Source of the DNA: Pirellulales bacterium | GTDB lineage: Bacteria > Planctomycetota > Planctomycetia > Pirellulales > Thermoguttaceae | Direction of reading: 5' to 3' | Length of the DNA: 6,020 nucleotides | NCBI GenBank assembly: GCA_030605745.1 | Contig: JAUWHT010000002.1 | Coordinates: 1-6,020 of the forward strand | Shown here: piece after piece, positions 1 through 5,470 of the stretch | How the letters are laid out: each line of letters opens with the position of its first letter | How positions within the stretch are numbered: the first letter of the stretch is position 1 | Notes under the pieces: generated by a model | Told to the model about the DNA's origin: nothing | Databases searched by the model: none | Seen by the model: only the letters and a program-made list of their open reading frames with translations | Translations under genes and position numbers: made by a program

Positions 1-96
1 GGAACATTTTACTATCGTCTGACCAACCGAGGAAATCATGTGATCACTACCGCACTCAAGCTACGAGAAATCACCATTCTCGCCCTGGCCACCTAA
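1..96 (+). CDS. C-terminal end of an unidentified protein
   Basis: Frame 1 is open from the window edge to a TAA at 94-96 and gives 31 residues. They include YYRLTNRGNHVITTALKL, which looks like the wing and final helix of a winged-helix domain (a 'YRLT..G..V..AL' ending seen in many small DNA-binding proteins). The start and most of the gene lie upstream of the window. I cannot name the family. The open frame is short, so chance cannot be excluded, but the residue pattern is protein-like and the reading ends cleanly before the repeat-rich non-coding stretch. Confidence 0.35.
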   Translation, partial: GTFYYRLTNRGNHVITTALKLREITILALAT

Positions 97-507
97 ATCT
101 TTGCTGTCAAAACAAGCTTTTACGAGTTTGTAATACAGATGGACACAGCCGTTTATCTGTGTTAATCCGTGTTAATCTGTGGTTTCTTTGGTTTCTTTCC
201 ACGAAGCGTCCCGTTTGCTATTGACTCGTGGCCAAAACGTCCAACAATTCGAGCGGCTGTAAAGCGTTGCCACGCCGCGAGTTACCGCGTTGCTCAACGC
301 TACGAAATTGGTCTTGACAGGCGTTTCGACAAAGGTGGGTTGCCGAGGGTCAGTCGCCGCAAGTTGGTGTTGGGTAGTGACTTACGACCGTCCACGACGG
401 TCGAGTCGATGGGAATTGTTGGGCCGGTGAAGCATACGTCCATAAACACCAACAATTCACAAAACTCGGGGAAAACGGCATCTGCCGGCCGATGTACGTC
501 GAGCGGC
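97..507. other. Intergenic region without recognised gene; short repeats and hairpins
   Basis: About 410 bases lie between the end of the first partial gene and the stop of the microcompartment gene. The open frames here have no recognisable protein character. Visible structure: a 10-base-period repeat near 156-185; a tight palindrome GCGTTG-CT-CAACGC at 287-300; a perfect 8-bp hairpin CGACCGTC-CAC-GACGGTCG at 385-403; and the 10-mer CCAACAATTC at 241-250 and 449-458, with its reverse complement at 413-422. The 413-458 pair can form a stem with a 26-base loop. These hairpins lie downstream of the minus-strand shell gene, but none is followed by a T-run on that strand, so no intrinsic terminator is called. 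Confidence 0.6.
156..185 (+). repeat. Short tandem repeat, 10-base period (TCTGTGTTAA type)
   Basis: Three adjacent 10-base units are seen: TCTGTGTTAA (156-165), TCCGTGTTAA (166-175) and TCTGTGGTTT (176-185). They run into a T-rich tail, TTTCTTTGGTTTCTTT. Similar 'TCTGTGTTAATCTGTGGTTT' strings recur between genes in many environmental bacterial genomes, from memory rather than a search. It is most likely a dispersed intergenic repeat with no coding role. Confidence 0.55.
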
Positions 508-1068
508 CTACAGATATTCTGCGAACAGTTCCCGGCTGGGGCGGGGGATGACGATTTCGGAGACGAGCAATCCGCGCTTGCGGGCTTCTTCTGCGGCGGC
601 CTGGACTCCGGCCCGGACGTCGGCTACGCTGCCGGTCATCAGGCACAGGCCCTTGCCGCCTAAGGCCATGGCCATGTGGATGCGGAACAGCGTGACCCGG
701 GCGGCCTTGGCAGCCACGTCGGCCGCCGCAAGCACACTCACCCCGCTGAACGTCTCTACCACGCCAAGCGCGCCGGTCTCTTCCGGACGCAACAACACCG
801 ACTGGCCCAAGGCCGGGAAAACCGACTCGTGAACGTTGGGGCAAATCAACTGGTCGATGATCGCCTCGCCGGCGGAGGCCAACCCGGCACGCACGGCGGC
901 CTCCACGTCGCTGACCGACCCGCCGACGATAATCAGGTATTTTCCCGAACAGATCGTCCGCGCAATCAGCAACTCGACCGAGGCTGCCTTGAGCATCTCG
1001 TCCTGGATCCGGTATCCGATGCCGATGCTCGAAAGCTCAATTGCACCGATCGCCGTTGGTGTGGGCAT
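508..1068 (-). CDS. pduT: Tandem-domain BMC shell protein, PduT type (Fe-S trimer)
   Basis: This 186-residue protein is a bacterial microcompartment shell subunit with two BMC domains, which in the PduT family assembles as a pseudohexameric trimer tiled into the shell. Domain 1 spans about residues 6-90 (AIGAIELSSIGIGYRIQDEM) and domain 2 about 99-185 (ALGVVETFSGVSVLAAAD, then the RIHMAMALGGKG segment at 129-140). Length and ending (VIPRPSRELF) match PduT closely. Cys40 in RTICSGKYL aligns with the PduT cysteine that holds a [4Fe-4S] cluster at the trimer pore, so electron passage through the shell is inferred. The ATG at 1068 is chosen because GAGGA (1075-1079) sits 6 bases upstream. A longer reading from 1170 runs through an intergenic repeat and is spurious. 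It lies 141 bp downstream of pduS on the same strand and is probably cotranscribed. Confidence 0.9.
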   Translation of the reverse strand: MPTPTAIGAIELSSIGIGYRIQDEMLKAASVELLIARTICSGKYLIIVGGSVSDVEAAVRAGLASAGEAIIDQLICPNVHESVFPALGQSVLLRPEETGALGVVETFSGVSVLAAADVAAKAARVTLFRIHMAMALGGKGLCLMTGSVADVRAGVQAAAEEARKRGLLVSEIVIPRPSRELFAEYL

Positions 1069-1074
1069 GATAGT

Positions 1075-1079
1075 TCCTC
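1075..1079 (-). promoter_or_regulatory. Ribosome binding site fixing the pduT start
   Basis: The minus strand reads GAGGA-ACTATC-ATG, a good Shine-Dalgarno core 6 bases before the ATG at 1068. It lies just outside the 32-bp inverted repeat, so it should stay accessible even if the hairpin forms. Confidence 0.75.
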
Positions 1080-1087
1080 GTGACAAT

Positions 1088-1193
1088 GAATATCGAATAT
1101 CGAACAAGGAATGTCGAAGTACGAAGTGCCGTTGCTGTTTCGCCTTCTGTCTGATTTCATCCTTCGACATTCCTTGTTCGATATTCGATATTC
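1088..1193. repeat. Perfect 32-bp inverted repeat with 42-base loop between pduS and pduT
   Basis: The left arm (1088-1119) begins GAATATCGAATATCGAAC and the right arm (1162-1193) is its exact reverse complement across all 32 bases. The loop is 1120-1161. Each arm contains the tandem motif ATATCGAATATCGAA followed by CAAGGAATGTCGAAG. Reading through it gives peptides such as FDIRYS, a familiar accidental N-terminus on genes of planctomycete-like genomes. It is probably two oppositely oriented copies of a dispersed intergenic repeat, or a palindromic mobile element of the REP/MITE kind. In the minus-strand transcript it would fold into a very stable stem between the two cistrons. It lacks a T-tract, so it is not a typical terminator; a role in mRNA processing or stability is possible. 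Confidence 0.9.
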
Positions 1194-1209
1194 GCGTTGA
1201 CCTGTGCTA

Positions 1210-2541
1210 CTATTTCTTTTCTATCCAAACCACGCCGTCGCCGATCGCGGTGACGGTGCCGTCGATGGAAGCATGAACCGGTGCGCCCAGGACCGGCTTG
1301 CCGTCGGTAACCGGGCGACGGCCGACGGGCTGACCCTTGGTCACTCGATCGCCGGCCGCAACCGCCGGCTCACATGCCACGCCGGTGTGTTGCTTTAGCT
1401 TAATCCCCACCTTGCCGGTTTCCAGTAACGTATCCCTTAGCGACCCGACGTTGCTAAACTCGGTCAGTCCCAGCCTGGCCATCAATCGGGCCATCGGCGT
1501 CTTGCGGTTCTCCAGGTGCAATGCCGGCCGCCGTGGGTTGAACGGCGGGTTTTCGTATGGCCGTTTCTCGGCCGCCAGCCGCTGCTTGTTCTGCGTGCAT
1601 ACGCTCTTGGGGTCCAGGCCTTCCGGACATGAAATGAGGCTGCACAGGTTACACTCGCAGCAGAACGCCGTGCCGATTACGTTGGCCTCGCCCACCAGGT
1701 TGAACCCCAGGCTGCGCATTGCCCGGTGCGGCTCGACCGGGTGCCCCAGCAGCCAGCGAGGACACAGCTCCGTGCAGAAGCTGCACTGGTCGCACGCGCT
1801 GCGGCCGATCCGCGCAATCTGTTGCCAATCCTGACGACGCCGTCGGACGACCACGTGGTCGCCGCCCAGCACGATCACCCCGCCGGTGGTTTTGTCCACC
1901 AGTGCGTTGTGGTTCTCTTCGAGGTAGCCCATCATCAGGCCGCCCACCATGTAGTTCGGGTCGGGGATGGTCGGCCCGCCGGCGGCCGCTACACACTCGG
2001 CCAGTGTCACGCCGATGGGCACCCGCAGCGTAACCGGCTCGGCAACGGCGCCGCCGACGGTGAGATATTTTTCAGTGACCGGCCGGCTCGCTGCCAGGGA
2101 GACGTTCATCGCAGTCTCGACGTTCAGCACAACGGCGCCGACGTTCAGCGGGATGCCGCCGGGCGGTACCACCCGGCCCAGCACGTCGTAGACCAGGATG
2201 AACTCGTCGCCAGCCGGGTAGGCGTCGCCGAGCGGGGCAATATCCATATTCCGCGGCAGCTTCGCACGCAGCAGATCGATCACCTCGTGGTACTTCTCCT
2301 TGACGCCGACGACCGCCCGATCGGCCCCAACAAGCTCGACGGCAGCGGCCGTCCCCTCGAGGACCGCATCGGCATACTCGCGGAGCACCTCCTTGTCCTT
2401 ATGCAGCAGCGGCTCGCACTCGGCCGCATTGATCAGGACGGTATCGGCCTGGGCAGCCAGTTTCACATGTGTAGGAAACCCGGCCCCGCCGGCCCCAACC
2501 ACACCCGCATCGGCAACGTCTTCAACCGTGACACTCGGCAT
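1210..2541 (-). CDS. pduS: PduS-type flavin/Fe-S oxidoreductase (RnfC-like, microcompartment associated)
   Basis: This full-length 443-residue protein belongs to the PduS/RnfC family. In the propanediol microcompartment PduS binds FMN and two [4Fe-4S] clusters and reduces cobalamin with NADH; other compartments may use it for general electron transfer. Visible parts in order: the glycine-rich nucleotide/FMN region GAGGAGFPTHVK (16-27) with INAAECEP (37-44); an SLBB-like segment (about 158-205); ferredoxin-type Cys250/253/256/260 followed by Pro; a second set Cys294/297/300/305 followed by Pro; and a C-terminal barrel-sandwich domain (about 375-443). Both cluster motifs are complete. The ATG at 2541 has AGAGG (2547-2551) 5 bases upstream and a TATAAT at 2578-2583. 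It is first in a unit with pduT. B12 reduction specifically is not shown by the sequence; no diol dehydratase is in view. Confidence 0.9.
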   Translation of the reverse strand: MPSVTVEDVADAGVVGAGGAGFPTHVKLAAQADTVLINAAECEPLLHKDKEVLREYADAVLEGTAAAVELVGADRAVVGVKEKYHEVIDLLRAKLPRNMDIAPLGDAYPAGDEFILVYDVLGRVVPPGGIPLNVGAVVLNVETAMNVSLAASRPVTEKYLTVGGAVAEPVTLRVPIGVTLAECVAAAGGPTIPDPNYMVGGLMMGYLEENHNALVDKTTGGVIVLGGDHVVVRRRRQDWQQIARIGRSACDQCSFCTELCPRWLLGHPVEPHRAMRSLGFNLVGEANVIGTAFCCECNLCSLISCPEGLDPKSVCTQNKQRLAAEKRPYENPPFNPRRPALHLENRKTPMARLMARLGLTEFSNVGSLRDTLLETGKVGIKLKQHTGVACEPAVAAGDRVTKGQPVGRRPVTDGKPVLGAPVHASIDGTVTAIGDGVVWIEKK

Positions 2542-2577
2542 TGTGACCTCTGGGCAGAGATTAGCACCTAACCCTTT

Positions 2578-2583
2578 ATTATA
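2578..2583 (-). promoter_or_regulatory. -10 element of a probable promoter for pduS-pduT
   Basis: The minus strand carries a perfect TATAAT ending 36 bases before the pduS ATG, which would give a leader of about 30 bases containing the AGAGG ribosome site. A -35 at 17-bp spacing would be CTGTAT (2601-2606), a poor match, so the promoter may be weak or activator-dependent. Confidence 0.45.
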
Positions 2584-2618
2584 GCCTCTTCTAGCGGCCG
2601 ATACAGACTATGTGCTGC

Positions 2619-2647
2619 TGTTTTCAGTCGGACCAATGCAGTACAAT
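2619..2647 (+). promoter_or_regulatory. Possible promoter of tRNA-Ser
   Basis: TACAAT at 2642-2647 matches the -10 consensus at five of six bases and lies 17 bases before the mature tRNA. The -35 candidate TGTTTT (2619-2624), at 17-bp spacing, is weak. It would be divergent from, and close to, the pduS promoter. Confidence 0.35.
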
Positions 2648-2664
2648 GGTTCCTGGCGAGCCCC

Positions 2665-2751
2665 GGATGGGTGGCCGAGTGGACTAAGGCGGCAGTCTTG
2701 AAAACTGCAGTGGGGGAAACTCCACCGGGGGTTCGAATCCCTCCCCATCCG
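2665..2751 (+). tRNA. tRNA-Ser(UGA)
   Basis: The 87-base gene folds as a class II tRNA. The acceptor stem GGATGGG (2665-2671) pairs with CCCATCC (2744-2750), with G2751 as discriminator. The anticodon stem GCAGT/ACTGC encloses the loop CTTGAAA, putting TGA at 2699-2701. A long variable arm follows, GTGG...CCAC with a GGGAAACT interior, and the T arm is GGGGG-TTCGAAT-CCCTC. Both the anticodon and the long arm point to serine. CCA is not encoded (CTT follows the discriminator), so it must be added after transcription. The gene converges on hicB with 10 bases between them. Confidence 0.95.
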
Positions 2752-2761
2752 CTTCAGAGTT

Positions 2762-3166
2762 TCACCTGCCTTTCGTTTCGATGTATTCGGAGACGGCCTC
2801 GGCCAGTAGCCCCGATCTCGTCTTGCCCTCTTGTTCGGCAAACCGATCGACCGCATCCAAGATACGTTCCGGCATCGTGATATTGATCCGCTTCGACTTC
2901 AGCCGCAAACCCGACCGGTCGATCGACACCAGCGCCCATGTTCCACCACGATACTGACGTTTACCCTTGTGCTGTTCGACAGTGCCGGGTGCAGGAATGG
3001 GCTTGCCTTCTTCGATCATGTATTCCAAGTACAGTTCGATTGCTTCTCTGGTCGCAGCTATTGCTTCATCGACCGTTGCTCCGGCAGAAAAGCAGCCGGG
3101 CAGGTCCGGCACGGTTACGCCGTAATCCGAATCCTTGTCCTTGTGAATCACAATTGGGTATTGCAT
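2762..3166 (-). CDS. hicB: HicB-family antitoxin, orphan (toxin gene truncated)
   Basis: This 134-residue protein has the two-part HicB layout. Residues 1-60 are the partial RNase-H-like HicB fold, with YGVTVPDLPGCFSAG at 15-29 and the helix DEAIAATREAIELYLEYM following. Residues 91-131 form a ribbon-helix-helix DNA-binding domain (KRINITMPERILDAVDRFA). In complete systems HicB neutralises the HicA mRNA interferase and represses the shared promoter. Here the upstream hicA is cut to 13 codons, so HicB has no visible partner. It could still autoregulate from its RHH domain, or counter a HicA encoded elsewhere. The ATG at 3166 overlaps the broken hicA frame and has only AGAGG about 10 bases upstream, so translation may depend on coupling with the remnant. 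HicB assignment is firm; activity is not shown. Confidence 0.9.
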   Translation of the reverse strand: MQYPIVIHKDKDSDYGVTVPDLPGCFSAGATVDEAIAATREAIELYLEYMIEEGKPIPAPGTVEQHKGKRQYRGGTWALVSIDRSGLRLKSKRINITMPERILDAVDRFAEQEGKTRSGLLAEAVSEYIETKGR

Positions 3167-3203
3167 CCTGTTTGAGCCTCTTGATTATTTCTCGGCTGTT
3201 CAT
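3165..3203 (-). pseudogene. hicA: hicA remnant: first 13 codons of the toxin
   Basis: The minus strand from ATG 3203 encodes MNSREIIKRLKQD, the canonical opening of HicA toxins, which normally continues with a glycine-tryptophan strand and the GSH catalytic histidine motif. Here, directly after codon 13, the sequence enters the hicB start (GATGCA holds both the Asp codon and the hicB ATG) in a different frame. Continuing the hicA frame gives a meaningless 32-residue tail ending at 3066. The catalytic histidine and most of the roughly 60-residue double-stranded-RNA-binding-like fold are missing, so no toxin can be made. A deletion from codon 13 of hicA to the start of hicB, possibly through the shared GATG, is the simplest explanation. 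Confidence 0.8.
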
Positions 3204-3210
3204 TCTTGCA

Positions 3211-3238
3211 ATTATACACATTGTACGTATGATGTCAA
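3211..3238 (-). promoter_or_regulatory. Consensus promoter of the broken hicAB operon
   Basis: TTGACA (3233-3238) and TATAAT (3211-3216) both match the sigma-70 consensus perfectly, with a 16-base spacer. The -10 box ends only 7 bases before the hicA remnant ATG at 3203, so the transcript would start at or next to the AUG and be essentially leaderless. In typical hicAB systems this region is the HicB operator. Confidence 0.8.
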
Positions 3239-3287
3239 GGTCTACCTGCTCGCAACTTCGCCCCGCGTCGCCGGCAGTTCGGCCAGG

Positions 3288-3351
3288 GGAATTCCGGGGA
3301 CACAATACTGAATTCTCTTGACGCCTTTCGGGGTGTCGGCATAATCGTGGC
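3288..3351 (+). promoter_or_regulatory. 5' flank and promoter of the RAYT fragment
   Basis: The palindrome GGAATTCC (3288-3295) is followed by GGGGACACAATACT and a second GAATTC (3310-3315), a flank of the kind seen next to REP-associated transposase genes in environmental genomes (recalled, not searched). It is followed by TTGACG (3318-3323), a 16-base spacer and CATAAT (3340-3345), a good promoter only 6 bases before the transposase ATG. This looks like the preserved upstream end of the element. Confidence 0.5.
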
Positions 3352-3408
3352 ATGGCAAGATTGGCGAGAGTGGTGGTTCCAGGCTACCCGCACCATATCA
3401 TGCAGCGC
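3352..3408 (+). pseudogene. N-terminal fragment of a REP-associated tyrosine transposase (IS200-like)
   Basis: From ATG 3352 the sequence reads MARLARVVVPGYPHHIMQR, the standard start of REP-associated tyrosine transposases (RAYT, Y1 HUH family). The HH region and the 'MQR' that precedes 'GN' in family members are visible. After codon 19 the match ends abruptly and the frame enters sequence antisense to a XylR-like gene. The rest of the roughly 200-residue protein, including the catalytic tyrosine, is missing. The promoter and start are intact, so this is a 3'-truncated copy. Confidence 0.75.
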
Positions 3409-3534
3409 CCGTTCCCGGTGGTCGAGCGACCACGGCCCGTGTATCTCCACGTAATTGGCAATCCCATGCAGCAGGCCCCGCCCGTACGCGCGGGATGATT
3501 CGATCAGCAGAACGACCCGCAGAAGTTCGCCCAT
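3409..3534 (-). pseudogene. N-terminal fragment of a XylR-like sugar-responsive regulator
   Basis: From ATG 3534 on the minus strand, 42 residues match the start of XylR/LacI-type regulators common in planctomycetes. They include LLRVVLLIESSRAYGRGLL, then HGI and HGPWSLDHRER: the first strand and helix of a periplasmic-binding-protein-like sensor domain, which in intact proteins is followed by an AraC-type DNA-binding domain. Homology ends at about codon 42, where the frame runs into the antisense of the RAYT fragment and continues without meaning to 3235. No Shine-Dalgarno is evident. A 10-bp palindrome TGTCCGGACA (3543-3552) sits 8 bases upstream of the ATG. The gene has lost more than 85 percent of its expected length. 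Confidence 0.65.
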
Positions 3535-3708
3535 GTCTGTGGTGTCCGGACAAAGGTCTCGACCAAATGCCTAACAATCTTGTCATCCCTCTACAATTCC
3601 AGACCGATTTCCTTGTATCCGGGCTTTCCGAAGGTTTCGAGCAGCTATCCTGGGCAATGCAGAATGAGACAACCAACGAGACTCCCTGAATCTTTCGTAG
3701 CCTCATGT

Positions 3709-3812
3709 AGATTGGAGGCAGTCCTTGAAGAGAAGTTCGGGTGCAAGTACGCGATTGGCCATGCCGACAGTACCGCAACTTTGAGTGCTCTTCACACGGG
3801 GTTACTGTCCGG
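3709..3812 (+). pseudogene. Fragment of a DegT/DnrJ/EryC1-type aminotransferase
   Basis: In one plus-strand frame the sequence reads RLEAVLEEKFGCKYAIGH followed by ADSTATLSALHTGLLSG. This resembles the region near the N-terminus of PLP-dependent sugar aminotransferases, 'LE..F....G.KYAI....GTAAL..AL...G'. Neither a credible start nor the rest of the roughly 380-residue enzyme is present. Upstream residues (3580-3708) in this frame look random, and downstream it becomes antisense to the amidohydrolase. I read it as a relic; the match is short and made by eye. Confidence 0.4.
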
Positions 3813-4662
3813 GTCTGAGTGGCTTATGTTGTACGACCGCAGACGAAACTCCGAGAAACCGCAGGAGGTTTTCTGAAAAGACCTTGTTCCTCGTGCTTTC
3901 TTTCAGGCCGATCTCTTTGTAGATTTCTGTATCGCGAGTGATCCATTCCCGCACCCAGTTGGTGTTGTAATCGTTCACCTCGCAGTCGCTGCCAAAGATG
4001 ACATTGGTTTCCACGTCGTATCCCACCGTGAAGACCTTCACGAGCGCGTCTCGCCGGTAGAGCGGAGGAGTGCCGGGCGTGAGATCGATAAACATCTCGA
4101 CTGAGAGGTCAGGCCGCCTGGTATAAGCATTGAGGAATTTCCCGTACACGGCGATCAGTTCGTCAACCCAGGGCCAGGAAATGTGCGCCAGGCAGAATCT
4201 CAGCCCGTCCACCTCCAGCAGAGATTCAAACTGGACGGGGCGGTTGAACCGGGAACTGGCAGCGCCGTCCCAGAGGATGCCCGAATGAAACAAAATAGGC
4301 TTTTCATGGGCGGCAATGGCGAGGAACACCTTCATGGCGCGCACGGCACTCACATCGTAGTTGTGGCAAATGACCTTGAAGCCCGCAACACCTTGCTTCA
4401 CTGCCTTTTCCACTTGCTCAAGTGCATCGTCTTCCATCGGGTCGATCCAGAAGAAGGGGTACAGGTTGGGGGTGGCCCGCGTAAGAGACATCAACTCGTC
4501 AAGACGTCGGGAAACCGGCGCGGAACCGGCGATGGCGCGAAACGCAGCCGGAGGTAATGAAATCACCACGCCGCCGTCGACGCCCGCTTCCTTGAGCCGA
4601 CTCACAAAGGCCGAGCGGTCTATTTCCCCGTTTCCGATATGAATGTGTCCGTCCAGAATCAT
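3802..4662 (-). CDS. Amidohydrolase-2 family metal-dependent hydrolase
   Basis: This 286-residue protein is a TIM-barrel metallohydrolase or decarboxylase of the amidohydrolase-2 family. The N-terminal metal motif is DGHIHIG (His6, His8). Further candidate ligands fall in order at Lys96 (GFKVICHN), His126 (LFHSG), His160 (LAHISWP) and Asp226 (FGSDCEV), so the active site looks complete. The last 15 or so residues after ENLLRFLG lie over an aminotransferase relic and look unlike family endings, suggesting the original C-terminus was replaced when the neighbouring sequence arrived. The ATG at 4662 is supported by AGGAG (4670-4674) at 7-base spacing. It follows the GNAT gene by 76 bases on the same strand, so cotranscription is likely. 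The substrate is unknown; the family includes lactonases and acid decarboxylases. Confidence 0.85.
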   Translation of the reverse strand: MILDGHIHIGNGEIDRSAFVSRLKEAGVDGGVVISLPPAAFRAIAGSAPVSRRLDELMSLTRATPNLYPFFWIDPMEDDALEQVEKAVKQGVAGFKVICHNYDVSAVRAMKVFLAIAAHEKPILFHSGILWDGAASSRFNRPVQFESLLEVDGLRFCLAHISWPWVDELIAVYGKFLNAYTRRPDLSVEMFIDLTPGTPPLYRRDALVKVFTVGYDVETNVIFGSDCEVNDYNTNWVREWITRDTEIYKEIGLKESTRNKVFSENLLRFLGVSSAVVQHKPLRPGQ

Positions 4663-4738
4663 CTTCTTTCTCCTTCGCTACTAAACGCGTCCTCCGCTTT
4701 GTGGCAGAGTGACTCTTCCGAAAACGCCCGGCCGCCGC

Positions 4739-5386
4739 CTACCAGTCGTTTCCCTGCAAGTGGATATCGCCGACAGGAAAAGACTTGCGTCGCAGGGGAT
4801 AAAACATGGCAACGTTTTTGCCGGGAATTGGCTTTTCCTCGCCGTCTGCATCAATCCGGGTAATGGCTTTGACGTCCAGAAGGCGCCATTTCAGCCACTT
4901 ATAGAACTTACCGATCTGGGGTGTGCAAAAGAGAAACCCGCACTCCAGTCCGCGCCGGTCCGCTTCCTCCATTGTCACAATCATTACATCCTTGAAAAGT
5001 CCCTCCTTGCGATACTCTGGAAGGACGAACACATTCTGCACCCCGGCCACGTGTACTTCTTCGCTGCCGGCGCGGATGGTTCTTTCGACAATCCCTGCGT
5101 GGGCTGCGACGACATCGCCATCTTTCAGCAAGACAGACCAGGTCGGCAGGGTACCGTGCCAGGTGCGGGTACGGGAGAAAATCTCTCGATCGGCAGGGAA
5201 GCAAATGCAAAGCCCCTCCCGAATCCCCGCATCGTGTCGCACGTCCATCTCCGGCTCATTGATGATTCGCGATTCCATAAGCGGCTGTCCTCCGGTTGCC
5301 ATTGTCAAGAACTTAAACCGTAACAACTGACGTAACCGTTCACGCAACCGCTGATGGGCCTCCGACCATGTCGGAGTGTTACCCAT
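4739..5386 (-). CDS. GNAT-family N-acetyltransferase
   Basis: This 215-residue protein is a GCN5-related acetyltransferase, expected to move an acetyl group from acetyl-CoA to an amine. The acetyl-CoA loop is at about 118-132 (NVFVLPEYRKEGLF): Arg126 and Gly129 fit the R-x-x-G-x-G/A pattern, while position 131 is Phe in place of the usual Gly/Ala. Before it lie the strands TWSVLLKDGDVVAAHAGIVE and VHVAGVQNV; afterwards come LECGFLFC and the ending DIHLQGNDW. Residues 1-45 are a basic amphipathic stretch. The ATG at 5386 has no Shine-Dalgarno but a promoter ends 14 bases upstream. Internal starts at 5302 and 5278 are possible; the latter has GGAGG about 10 bases away. It is first in a unit with the amidohydrolase. 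Substrate unknown. Confidence 0.8.
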   Translation of the reverse strand: MGNTPTWSEAHQRLRERLRQLLRFKFLTMATGGQPLMESRIINEPEMDVRHDAGIREGLCICFPADREIFSRTRTWHGTLPTWSVLLKDGDVVAAHAGIVERTIRAGSEEVHVAGVQNVFVLPEYRKEGLFKDVMIVTMEEADRRGLECGFLFCTPQIGKFYKWLKWRLLDVKAITRIDADGEEKPIPGKNVAMFYPLRRKSFPVGDIHLQGNDW

Positions 5387-5400
5387 GAGCGATTGTTCTT

Positions 5401-5429
5401 AGTATCGCATAAATCCGAGACGGAGTCAA
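5401..5429 (-). promoter_or_regulatory. Promoter of the GNAT-amidohydrolase unit
   Basis: TTGACT (5424-5429), a 17-base spacer and GATACT (5401-5406) lie on the minus strand, with TGC directly before the -10 giving an extended -10 (TGnGATACT). Transcription would begin about 8 bases before ATG 5386. The short leader fits the lack of a Shine-Dalgarno and favours that start codon. Confidence 0.5.
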
Positions 5430-5470
5430 GTACCCGAATCTCGATCGGTGGCGTCCTAAGTCCAAGAGCA

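Noticed and set aside
156..185. Tandem repeat as a CRISPR array
   Set aside because: Units are contiguous 10-mers with no spacers and no cas genes nearby.
385..403. Perfect 8-bp hairpin as the intrinsic terminator of pduT
   Set aside because: It is more than 100 bases past the stop and has no T-run on the minus strand.
169..663. 164-codon plus-strand open frame
   Set aside because: It starts in an intergenic repeat and its second half is antisense to the pduT coding sequence; no protein-family character.
2665..2751. tRNA-Ser 3' end as an attachment site for an integrated element
   Set aside because: No direct repeat of the tRNA 3' end and no integrase gene is visible in the window.
3543..3552. 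Palindrome TGTCCGGACA just upstream of the XylR-like fragment as an operator
   Set aside because: A 10-bp palindrome is expected by chance at this GC content, and the downstream gene is only a fragment.
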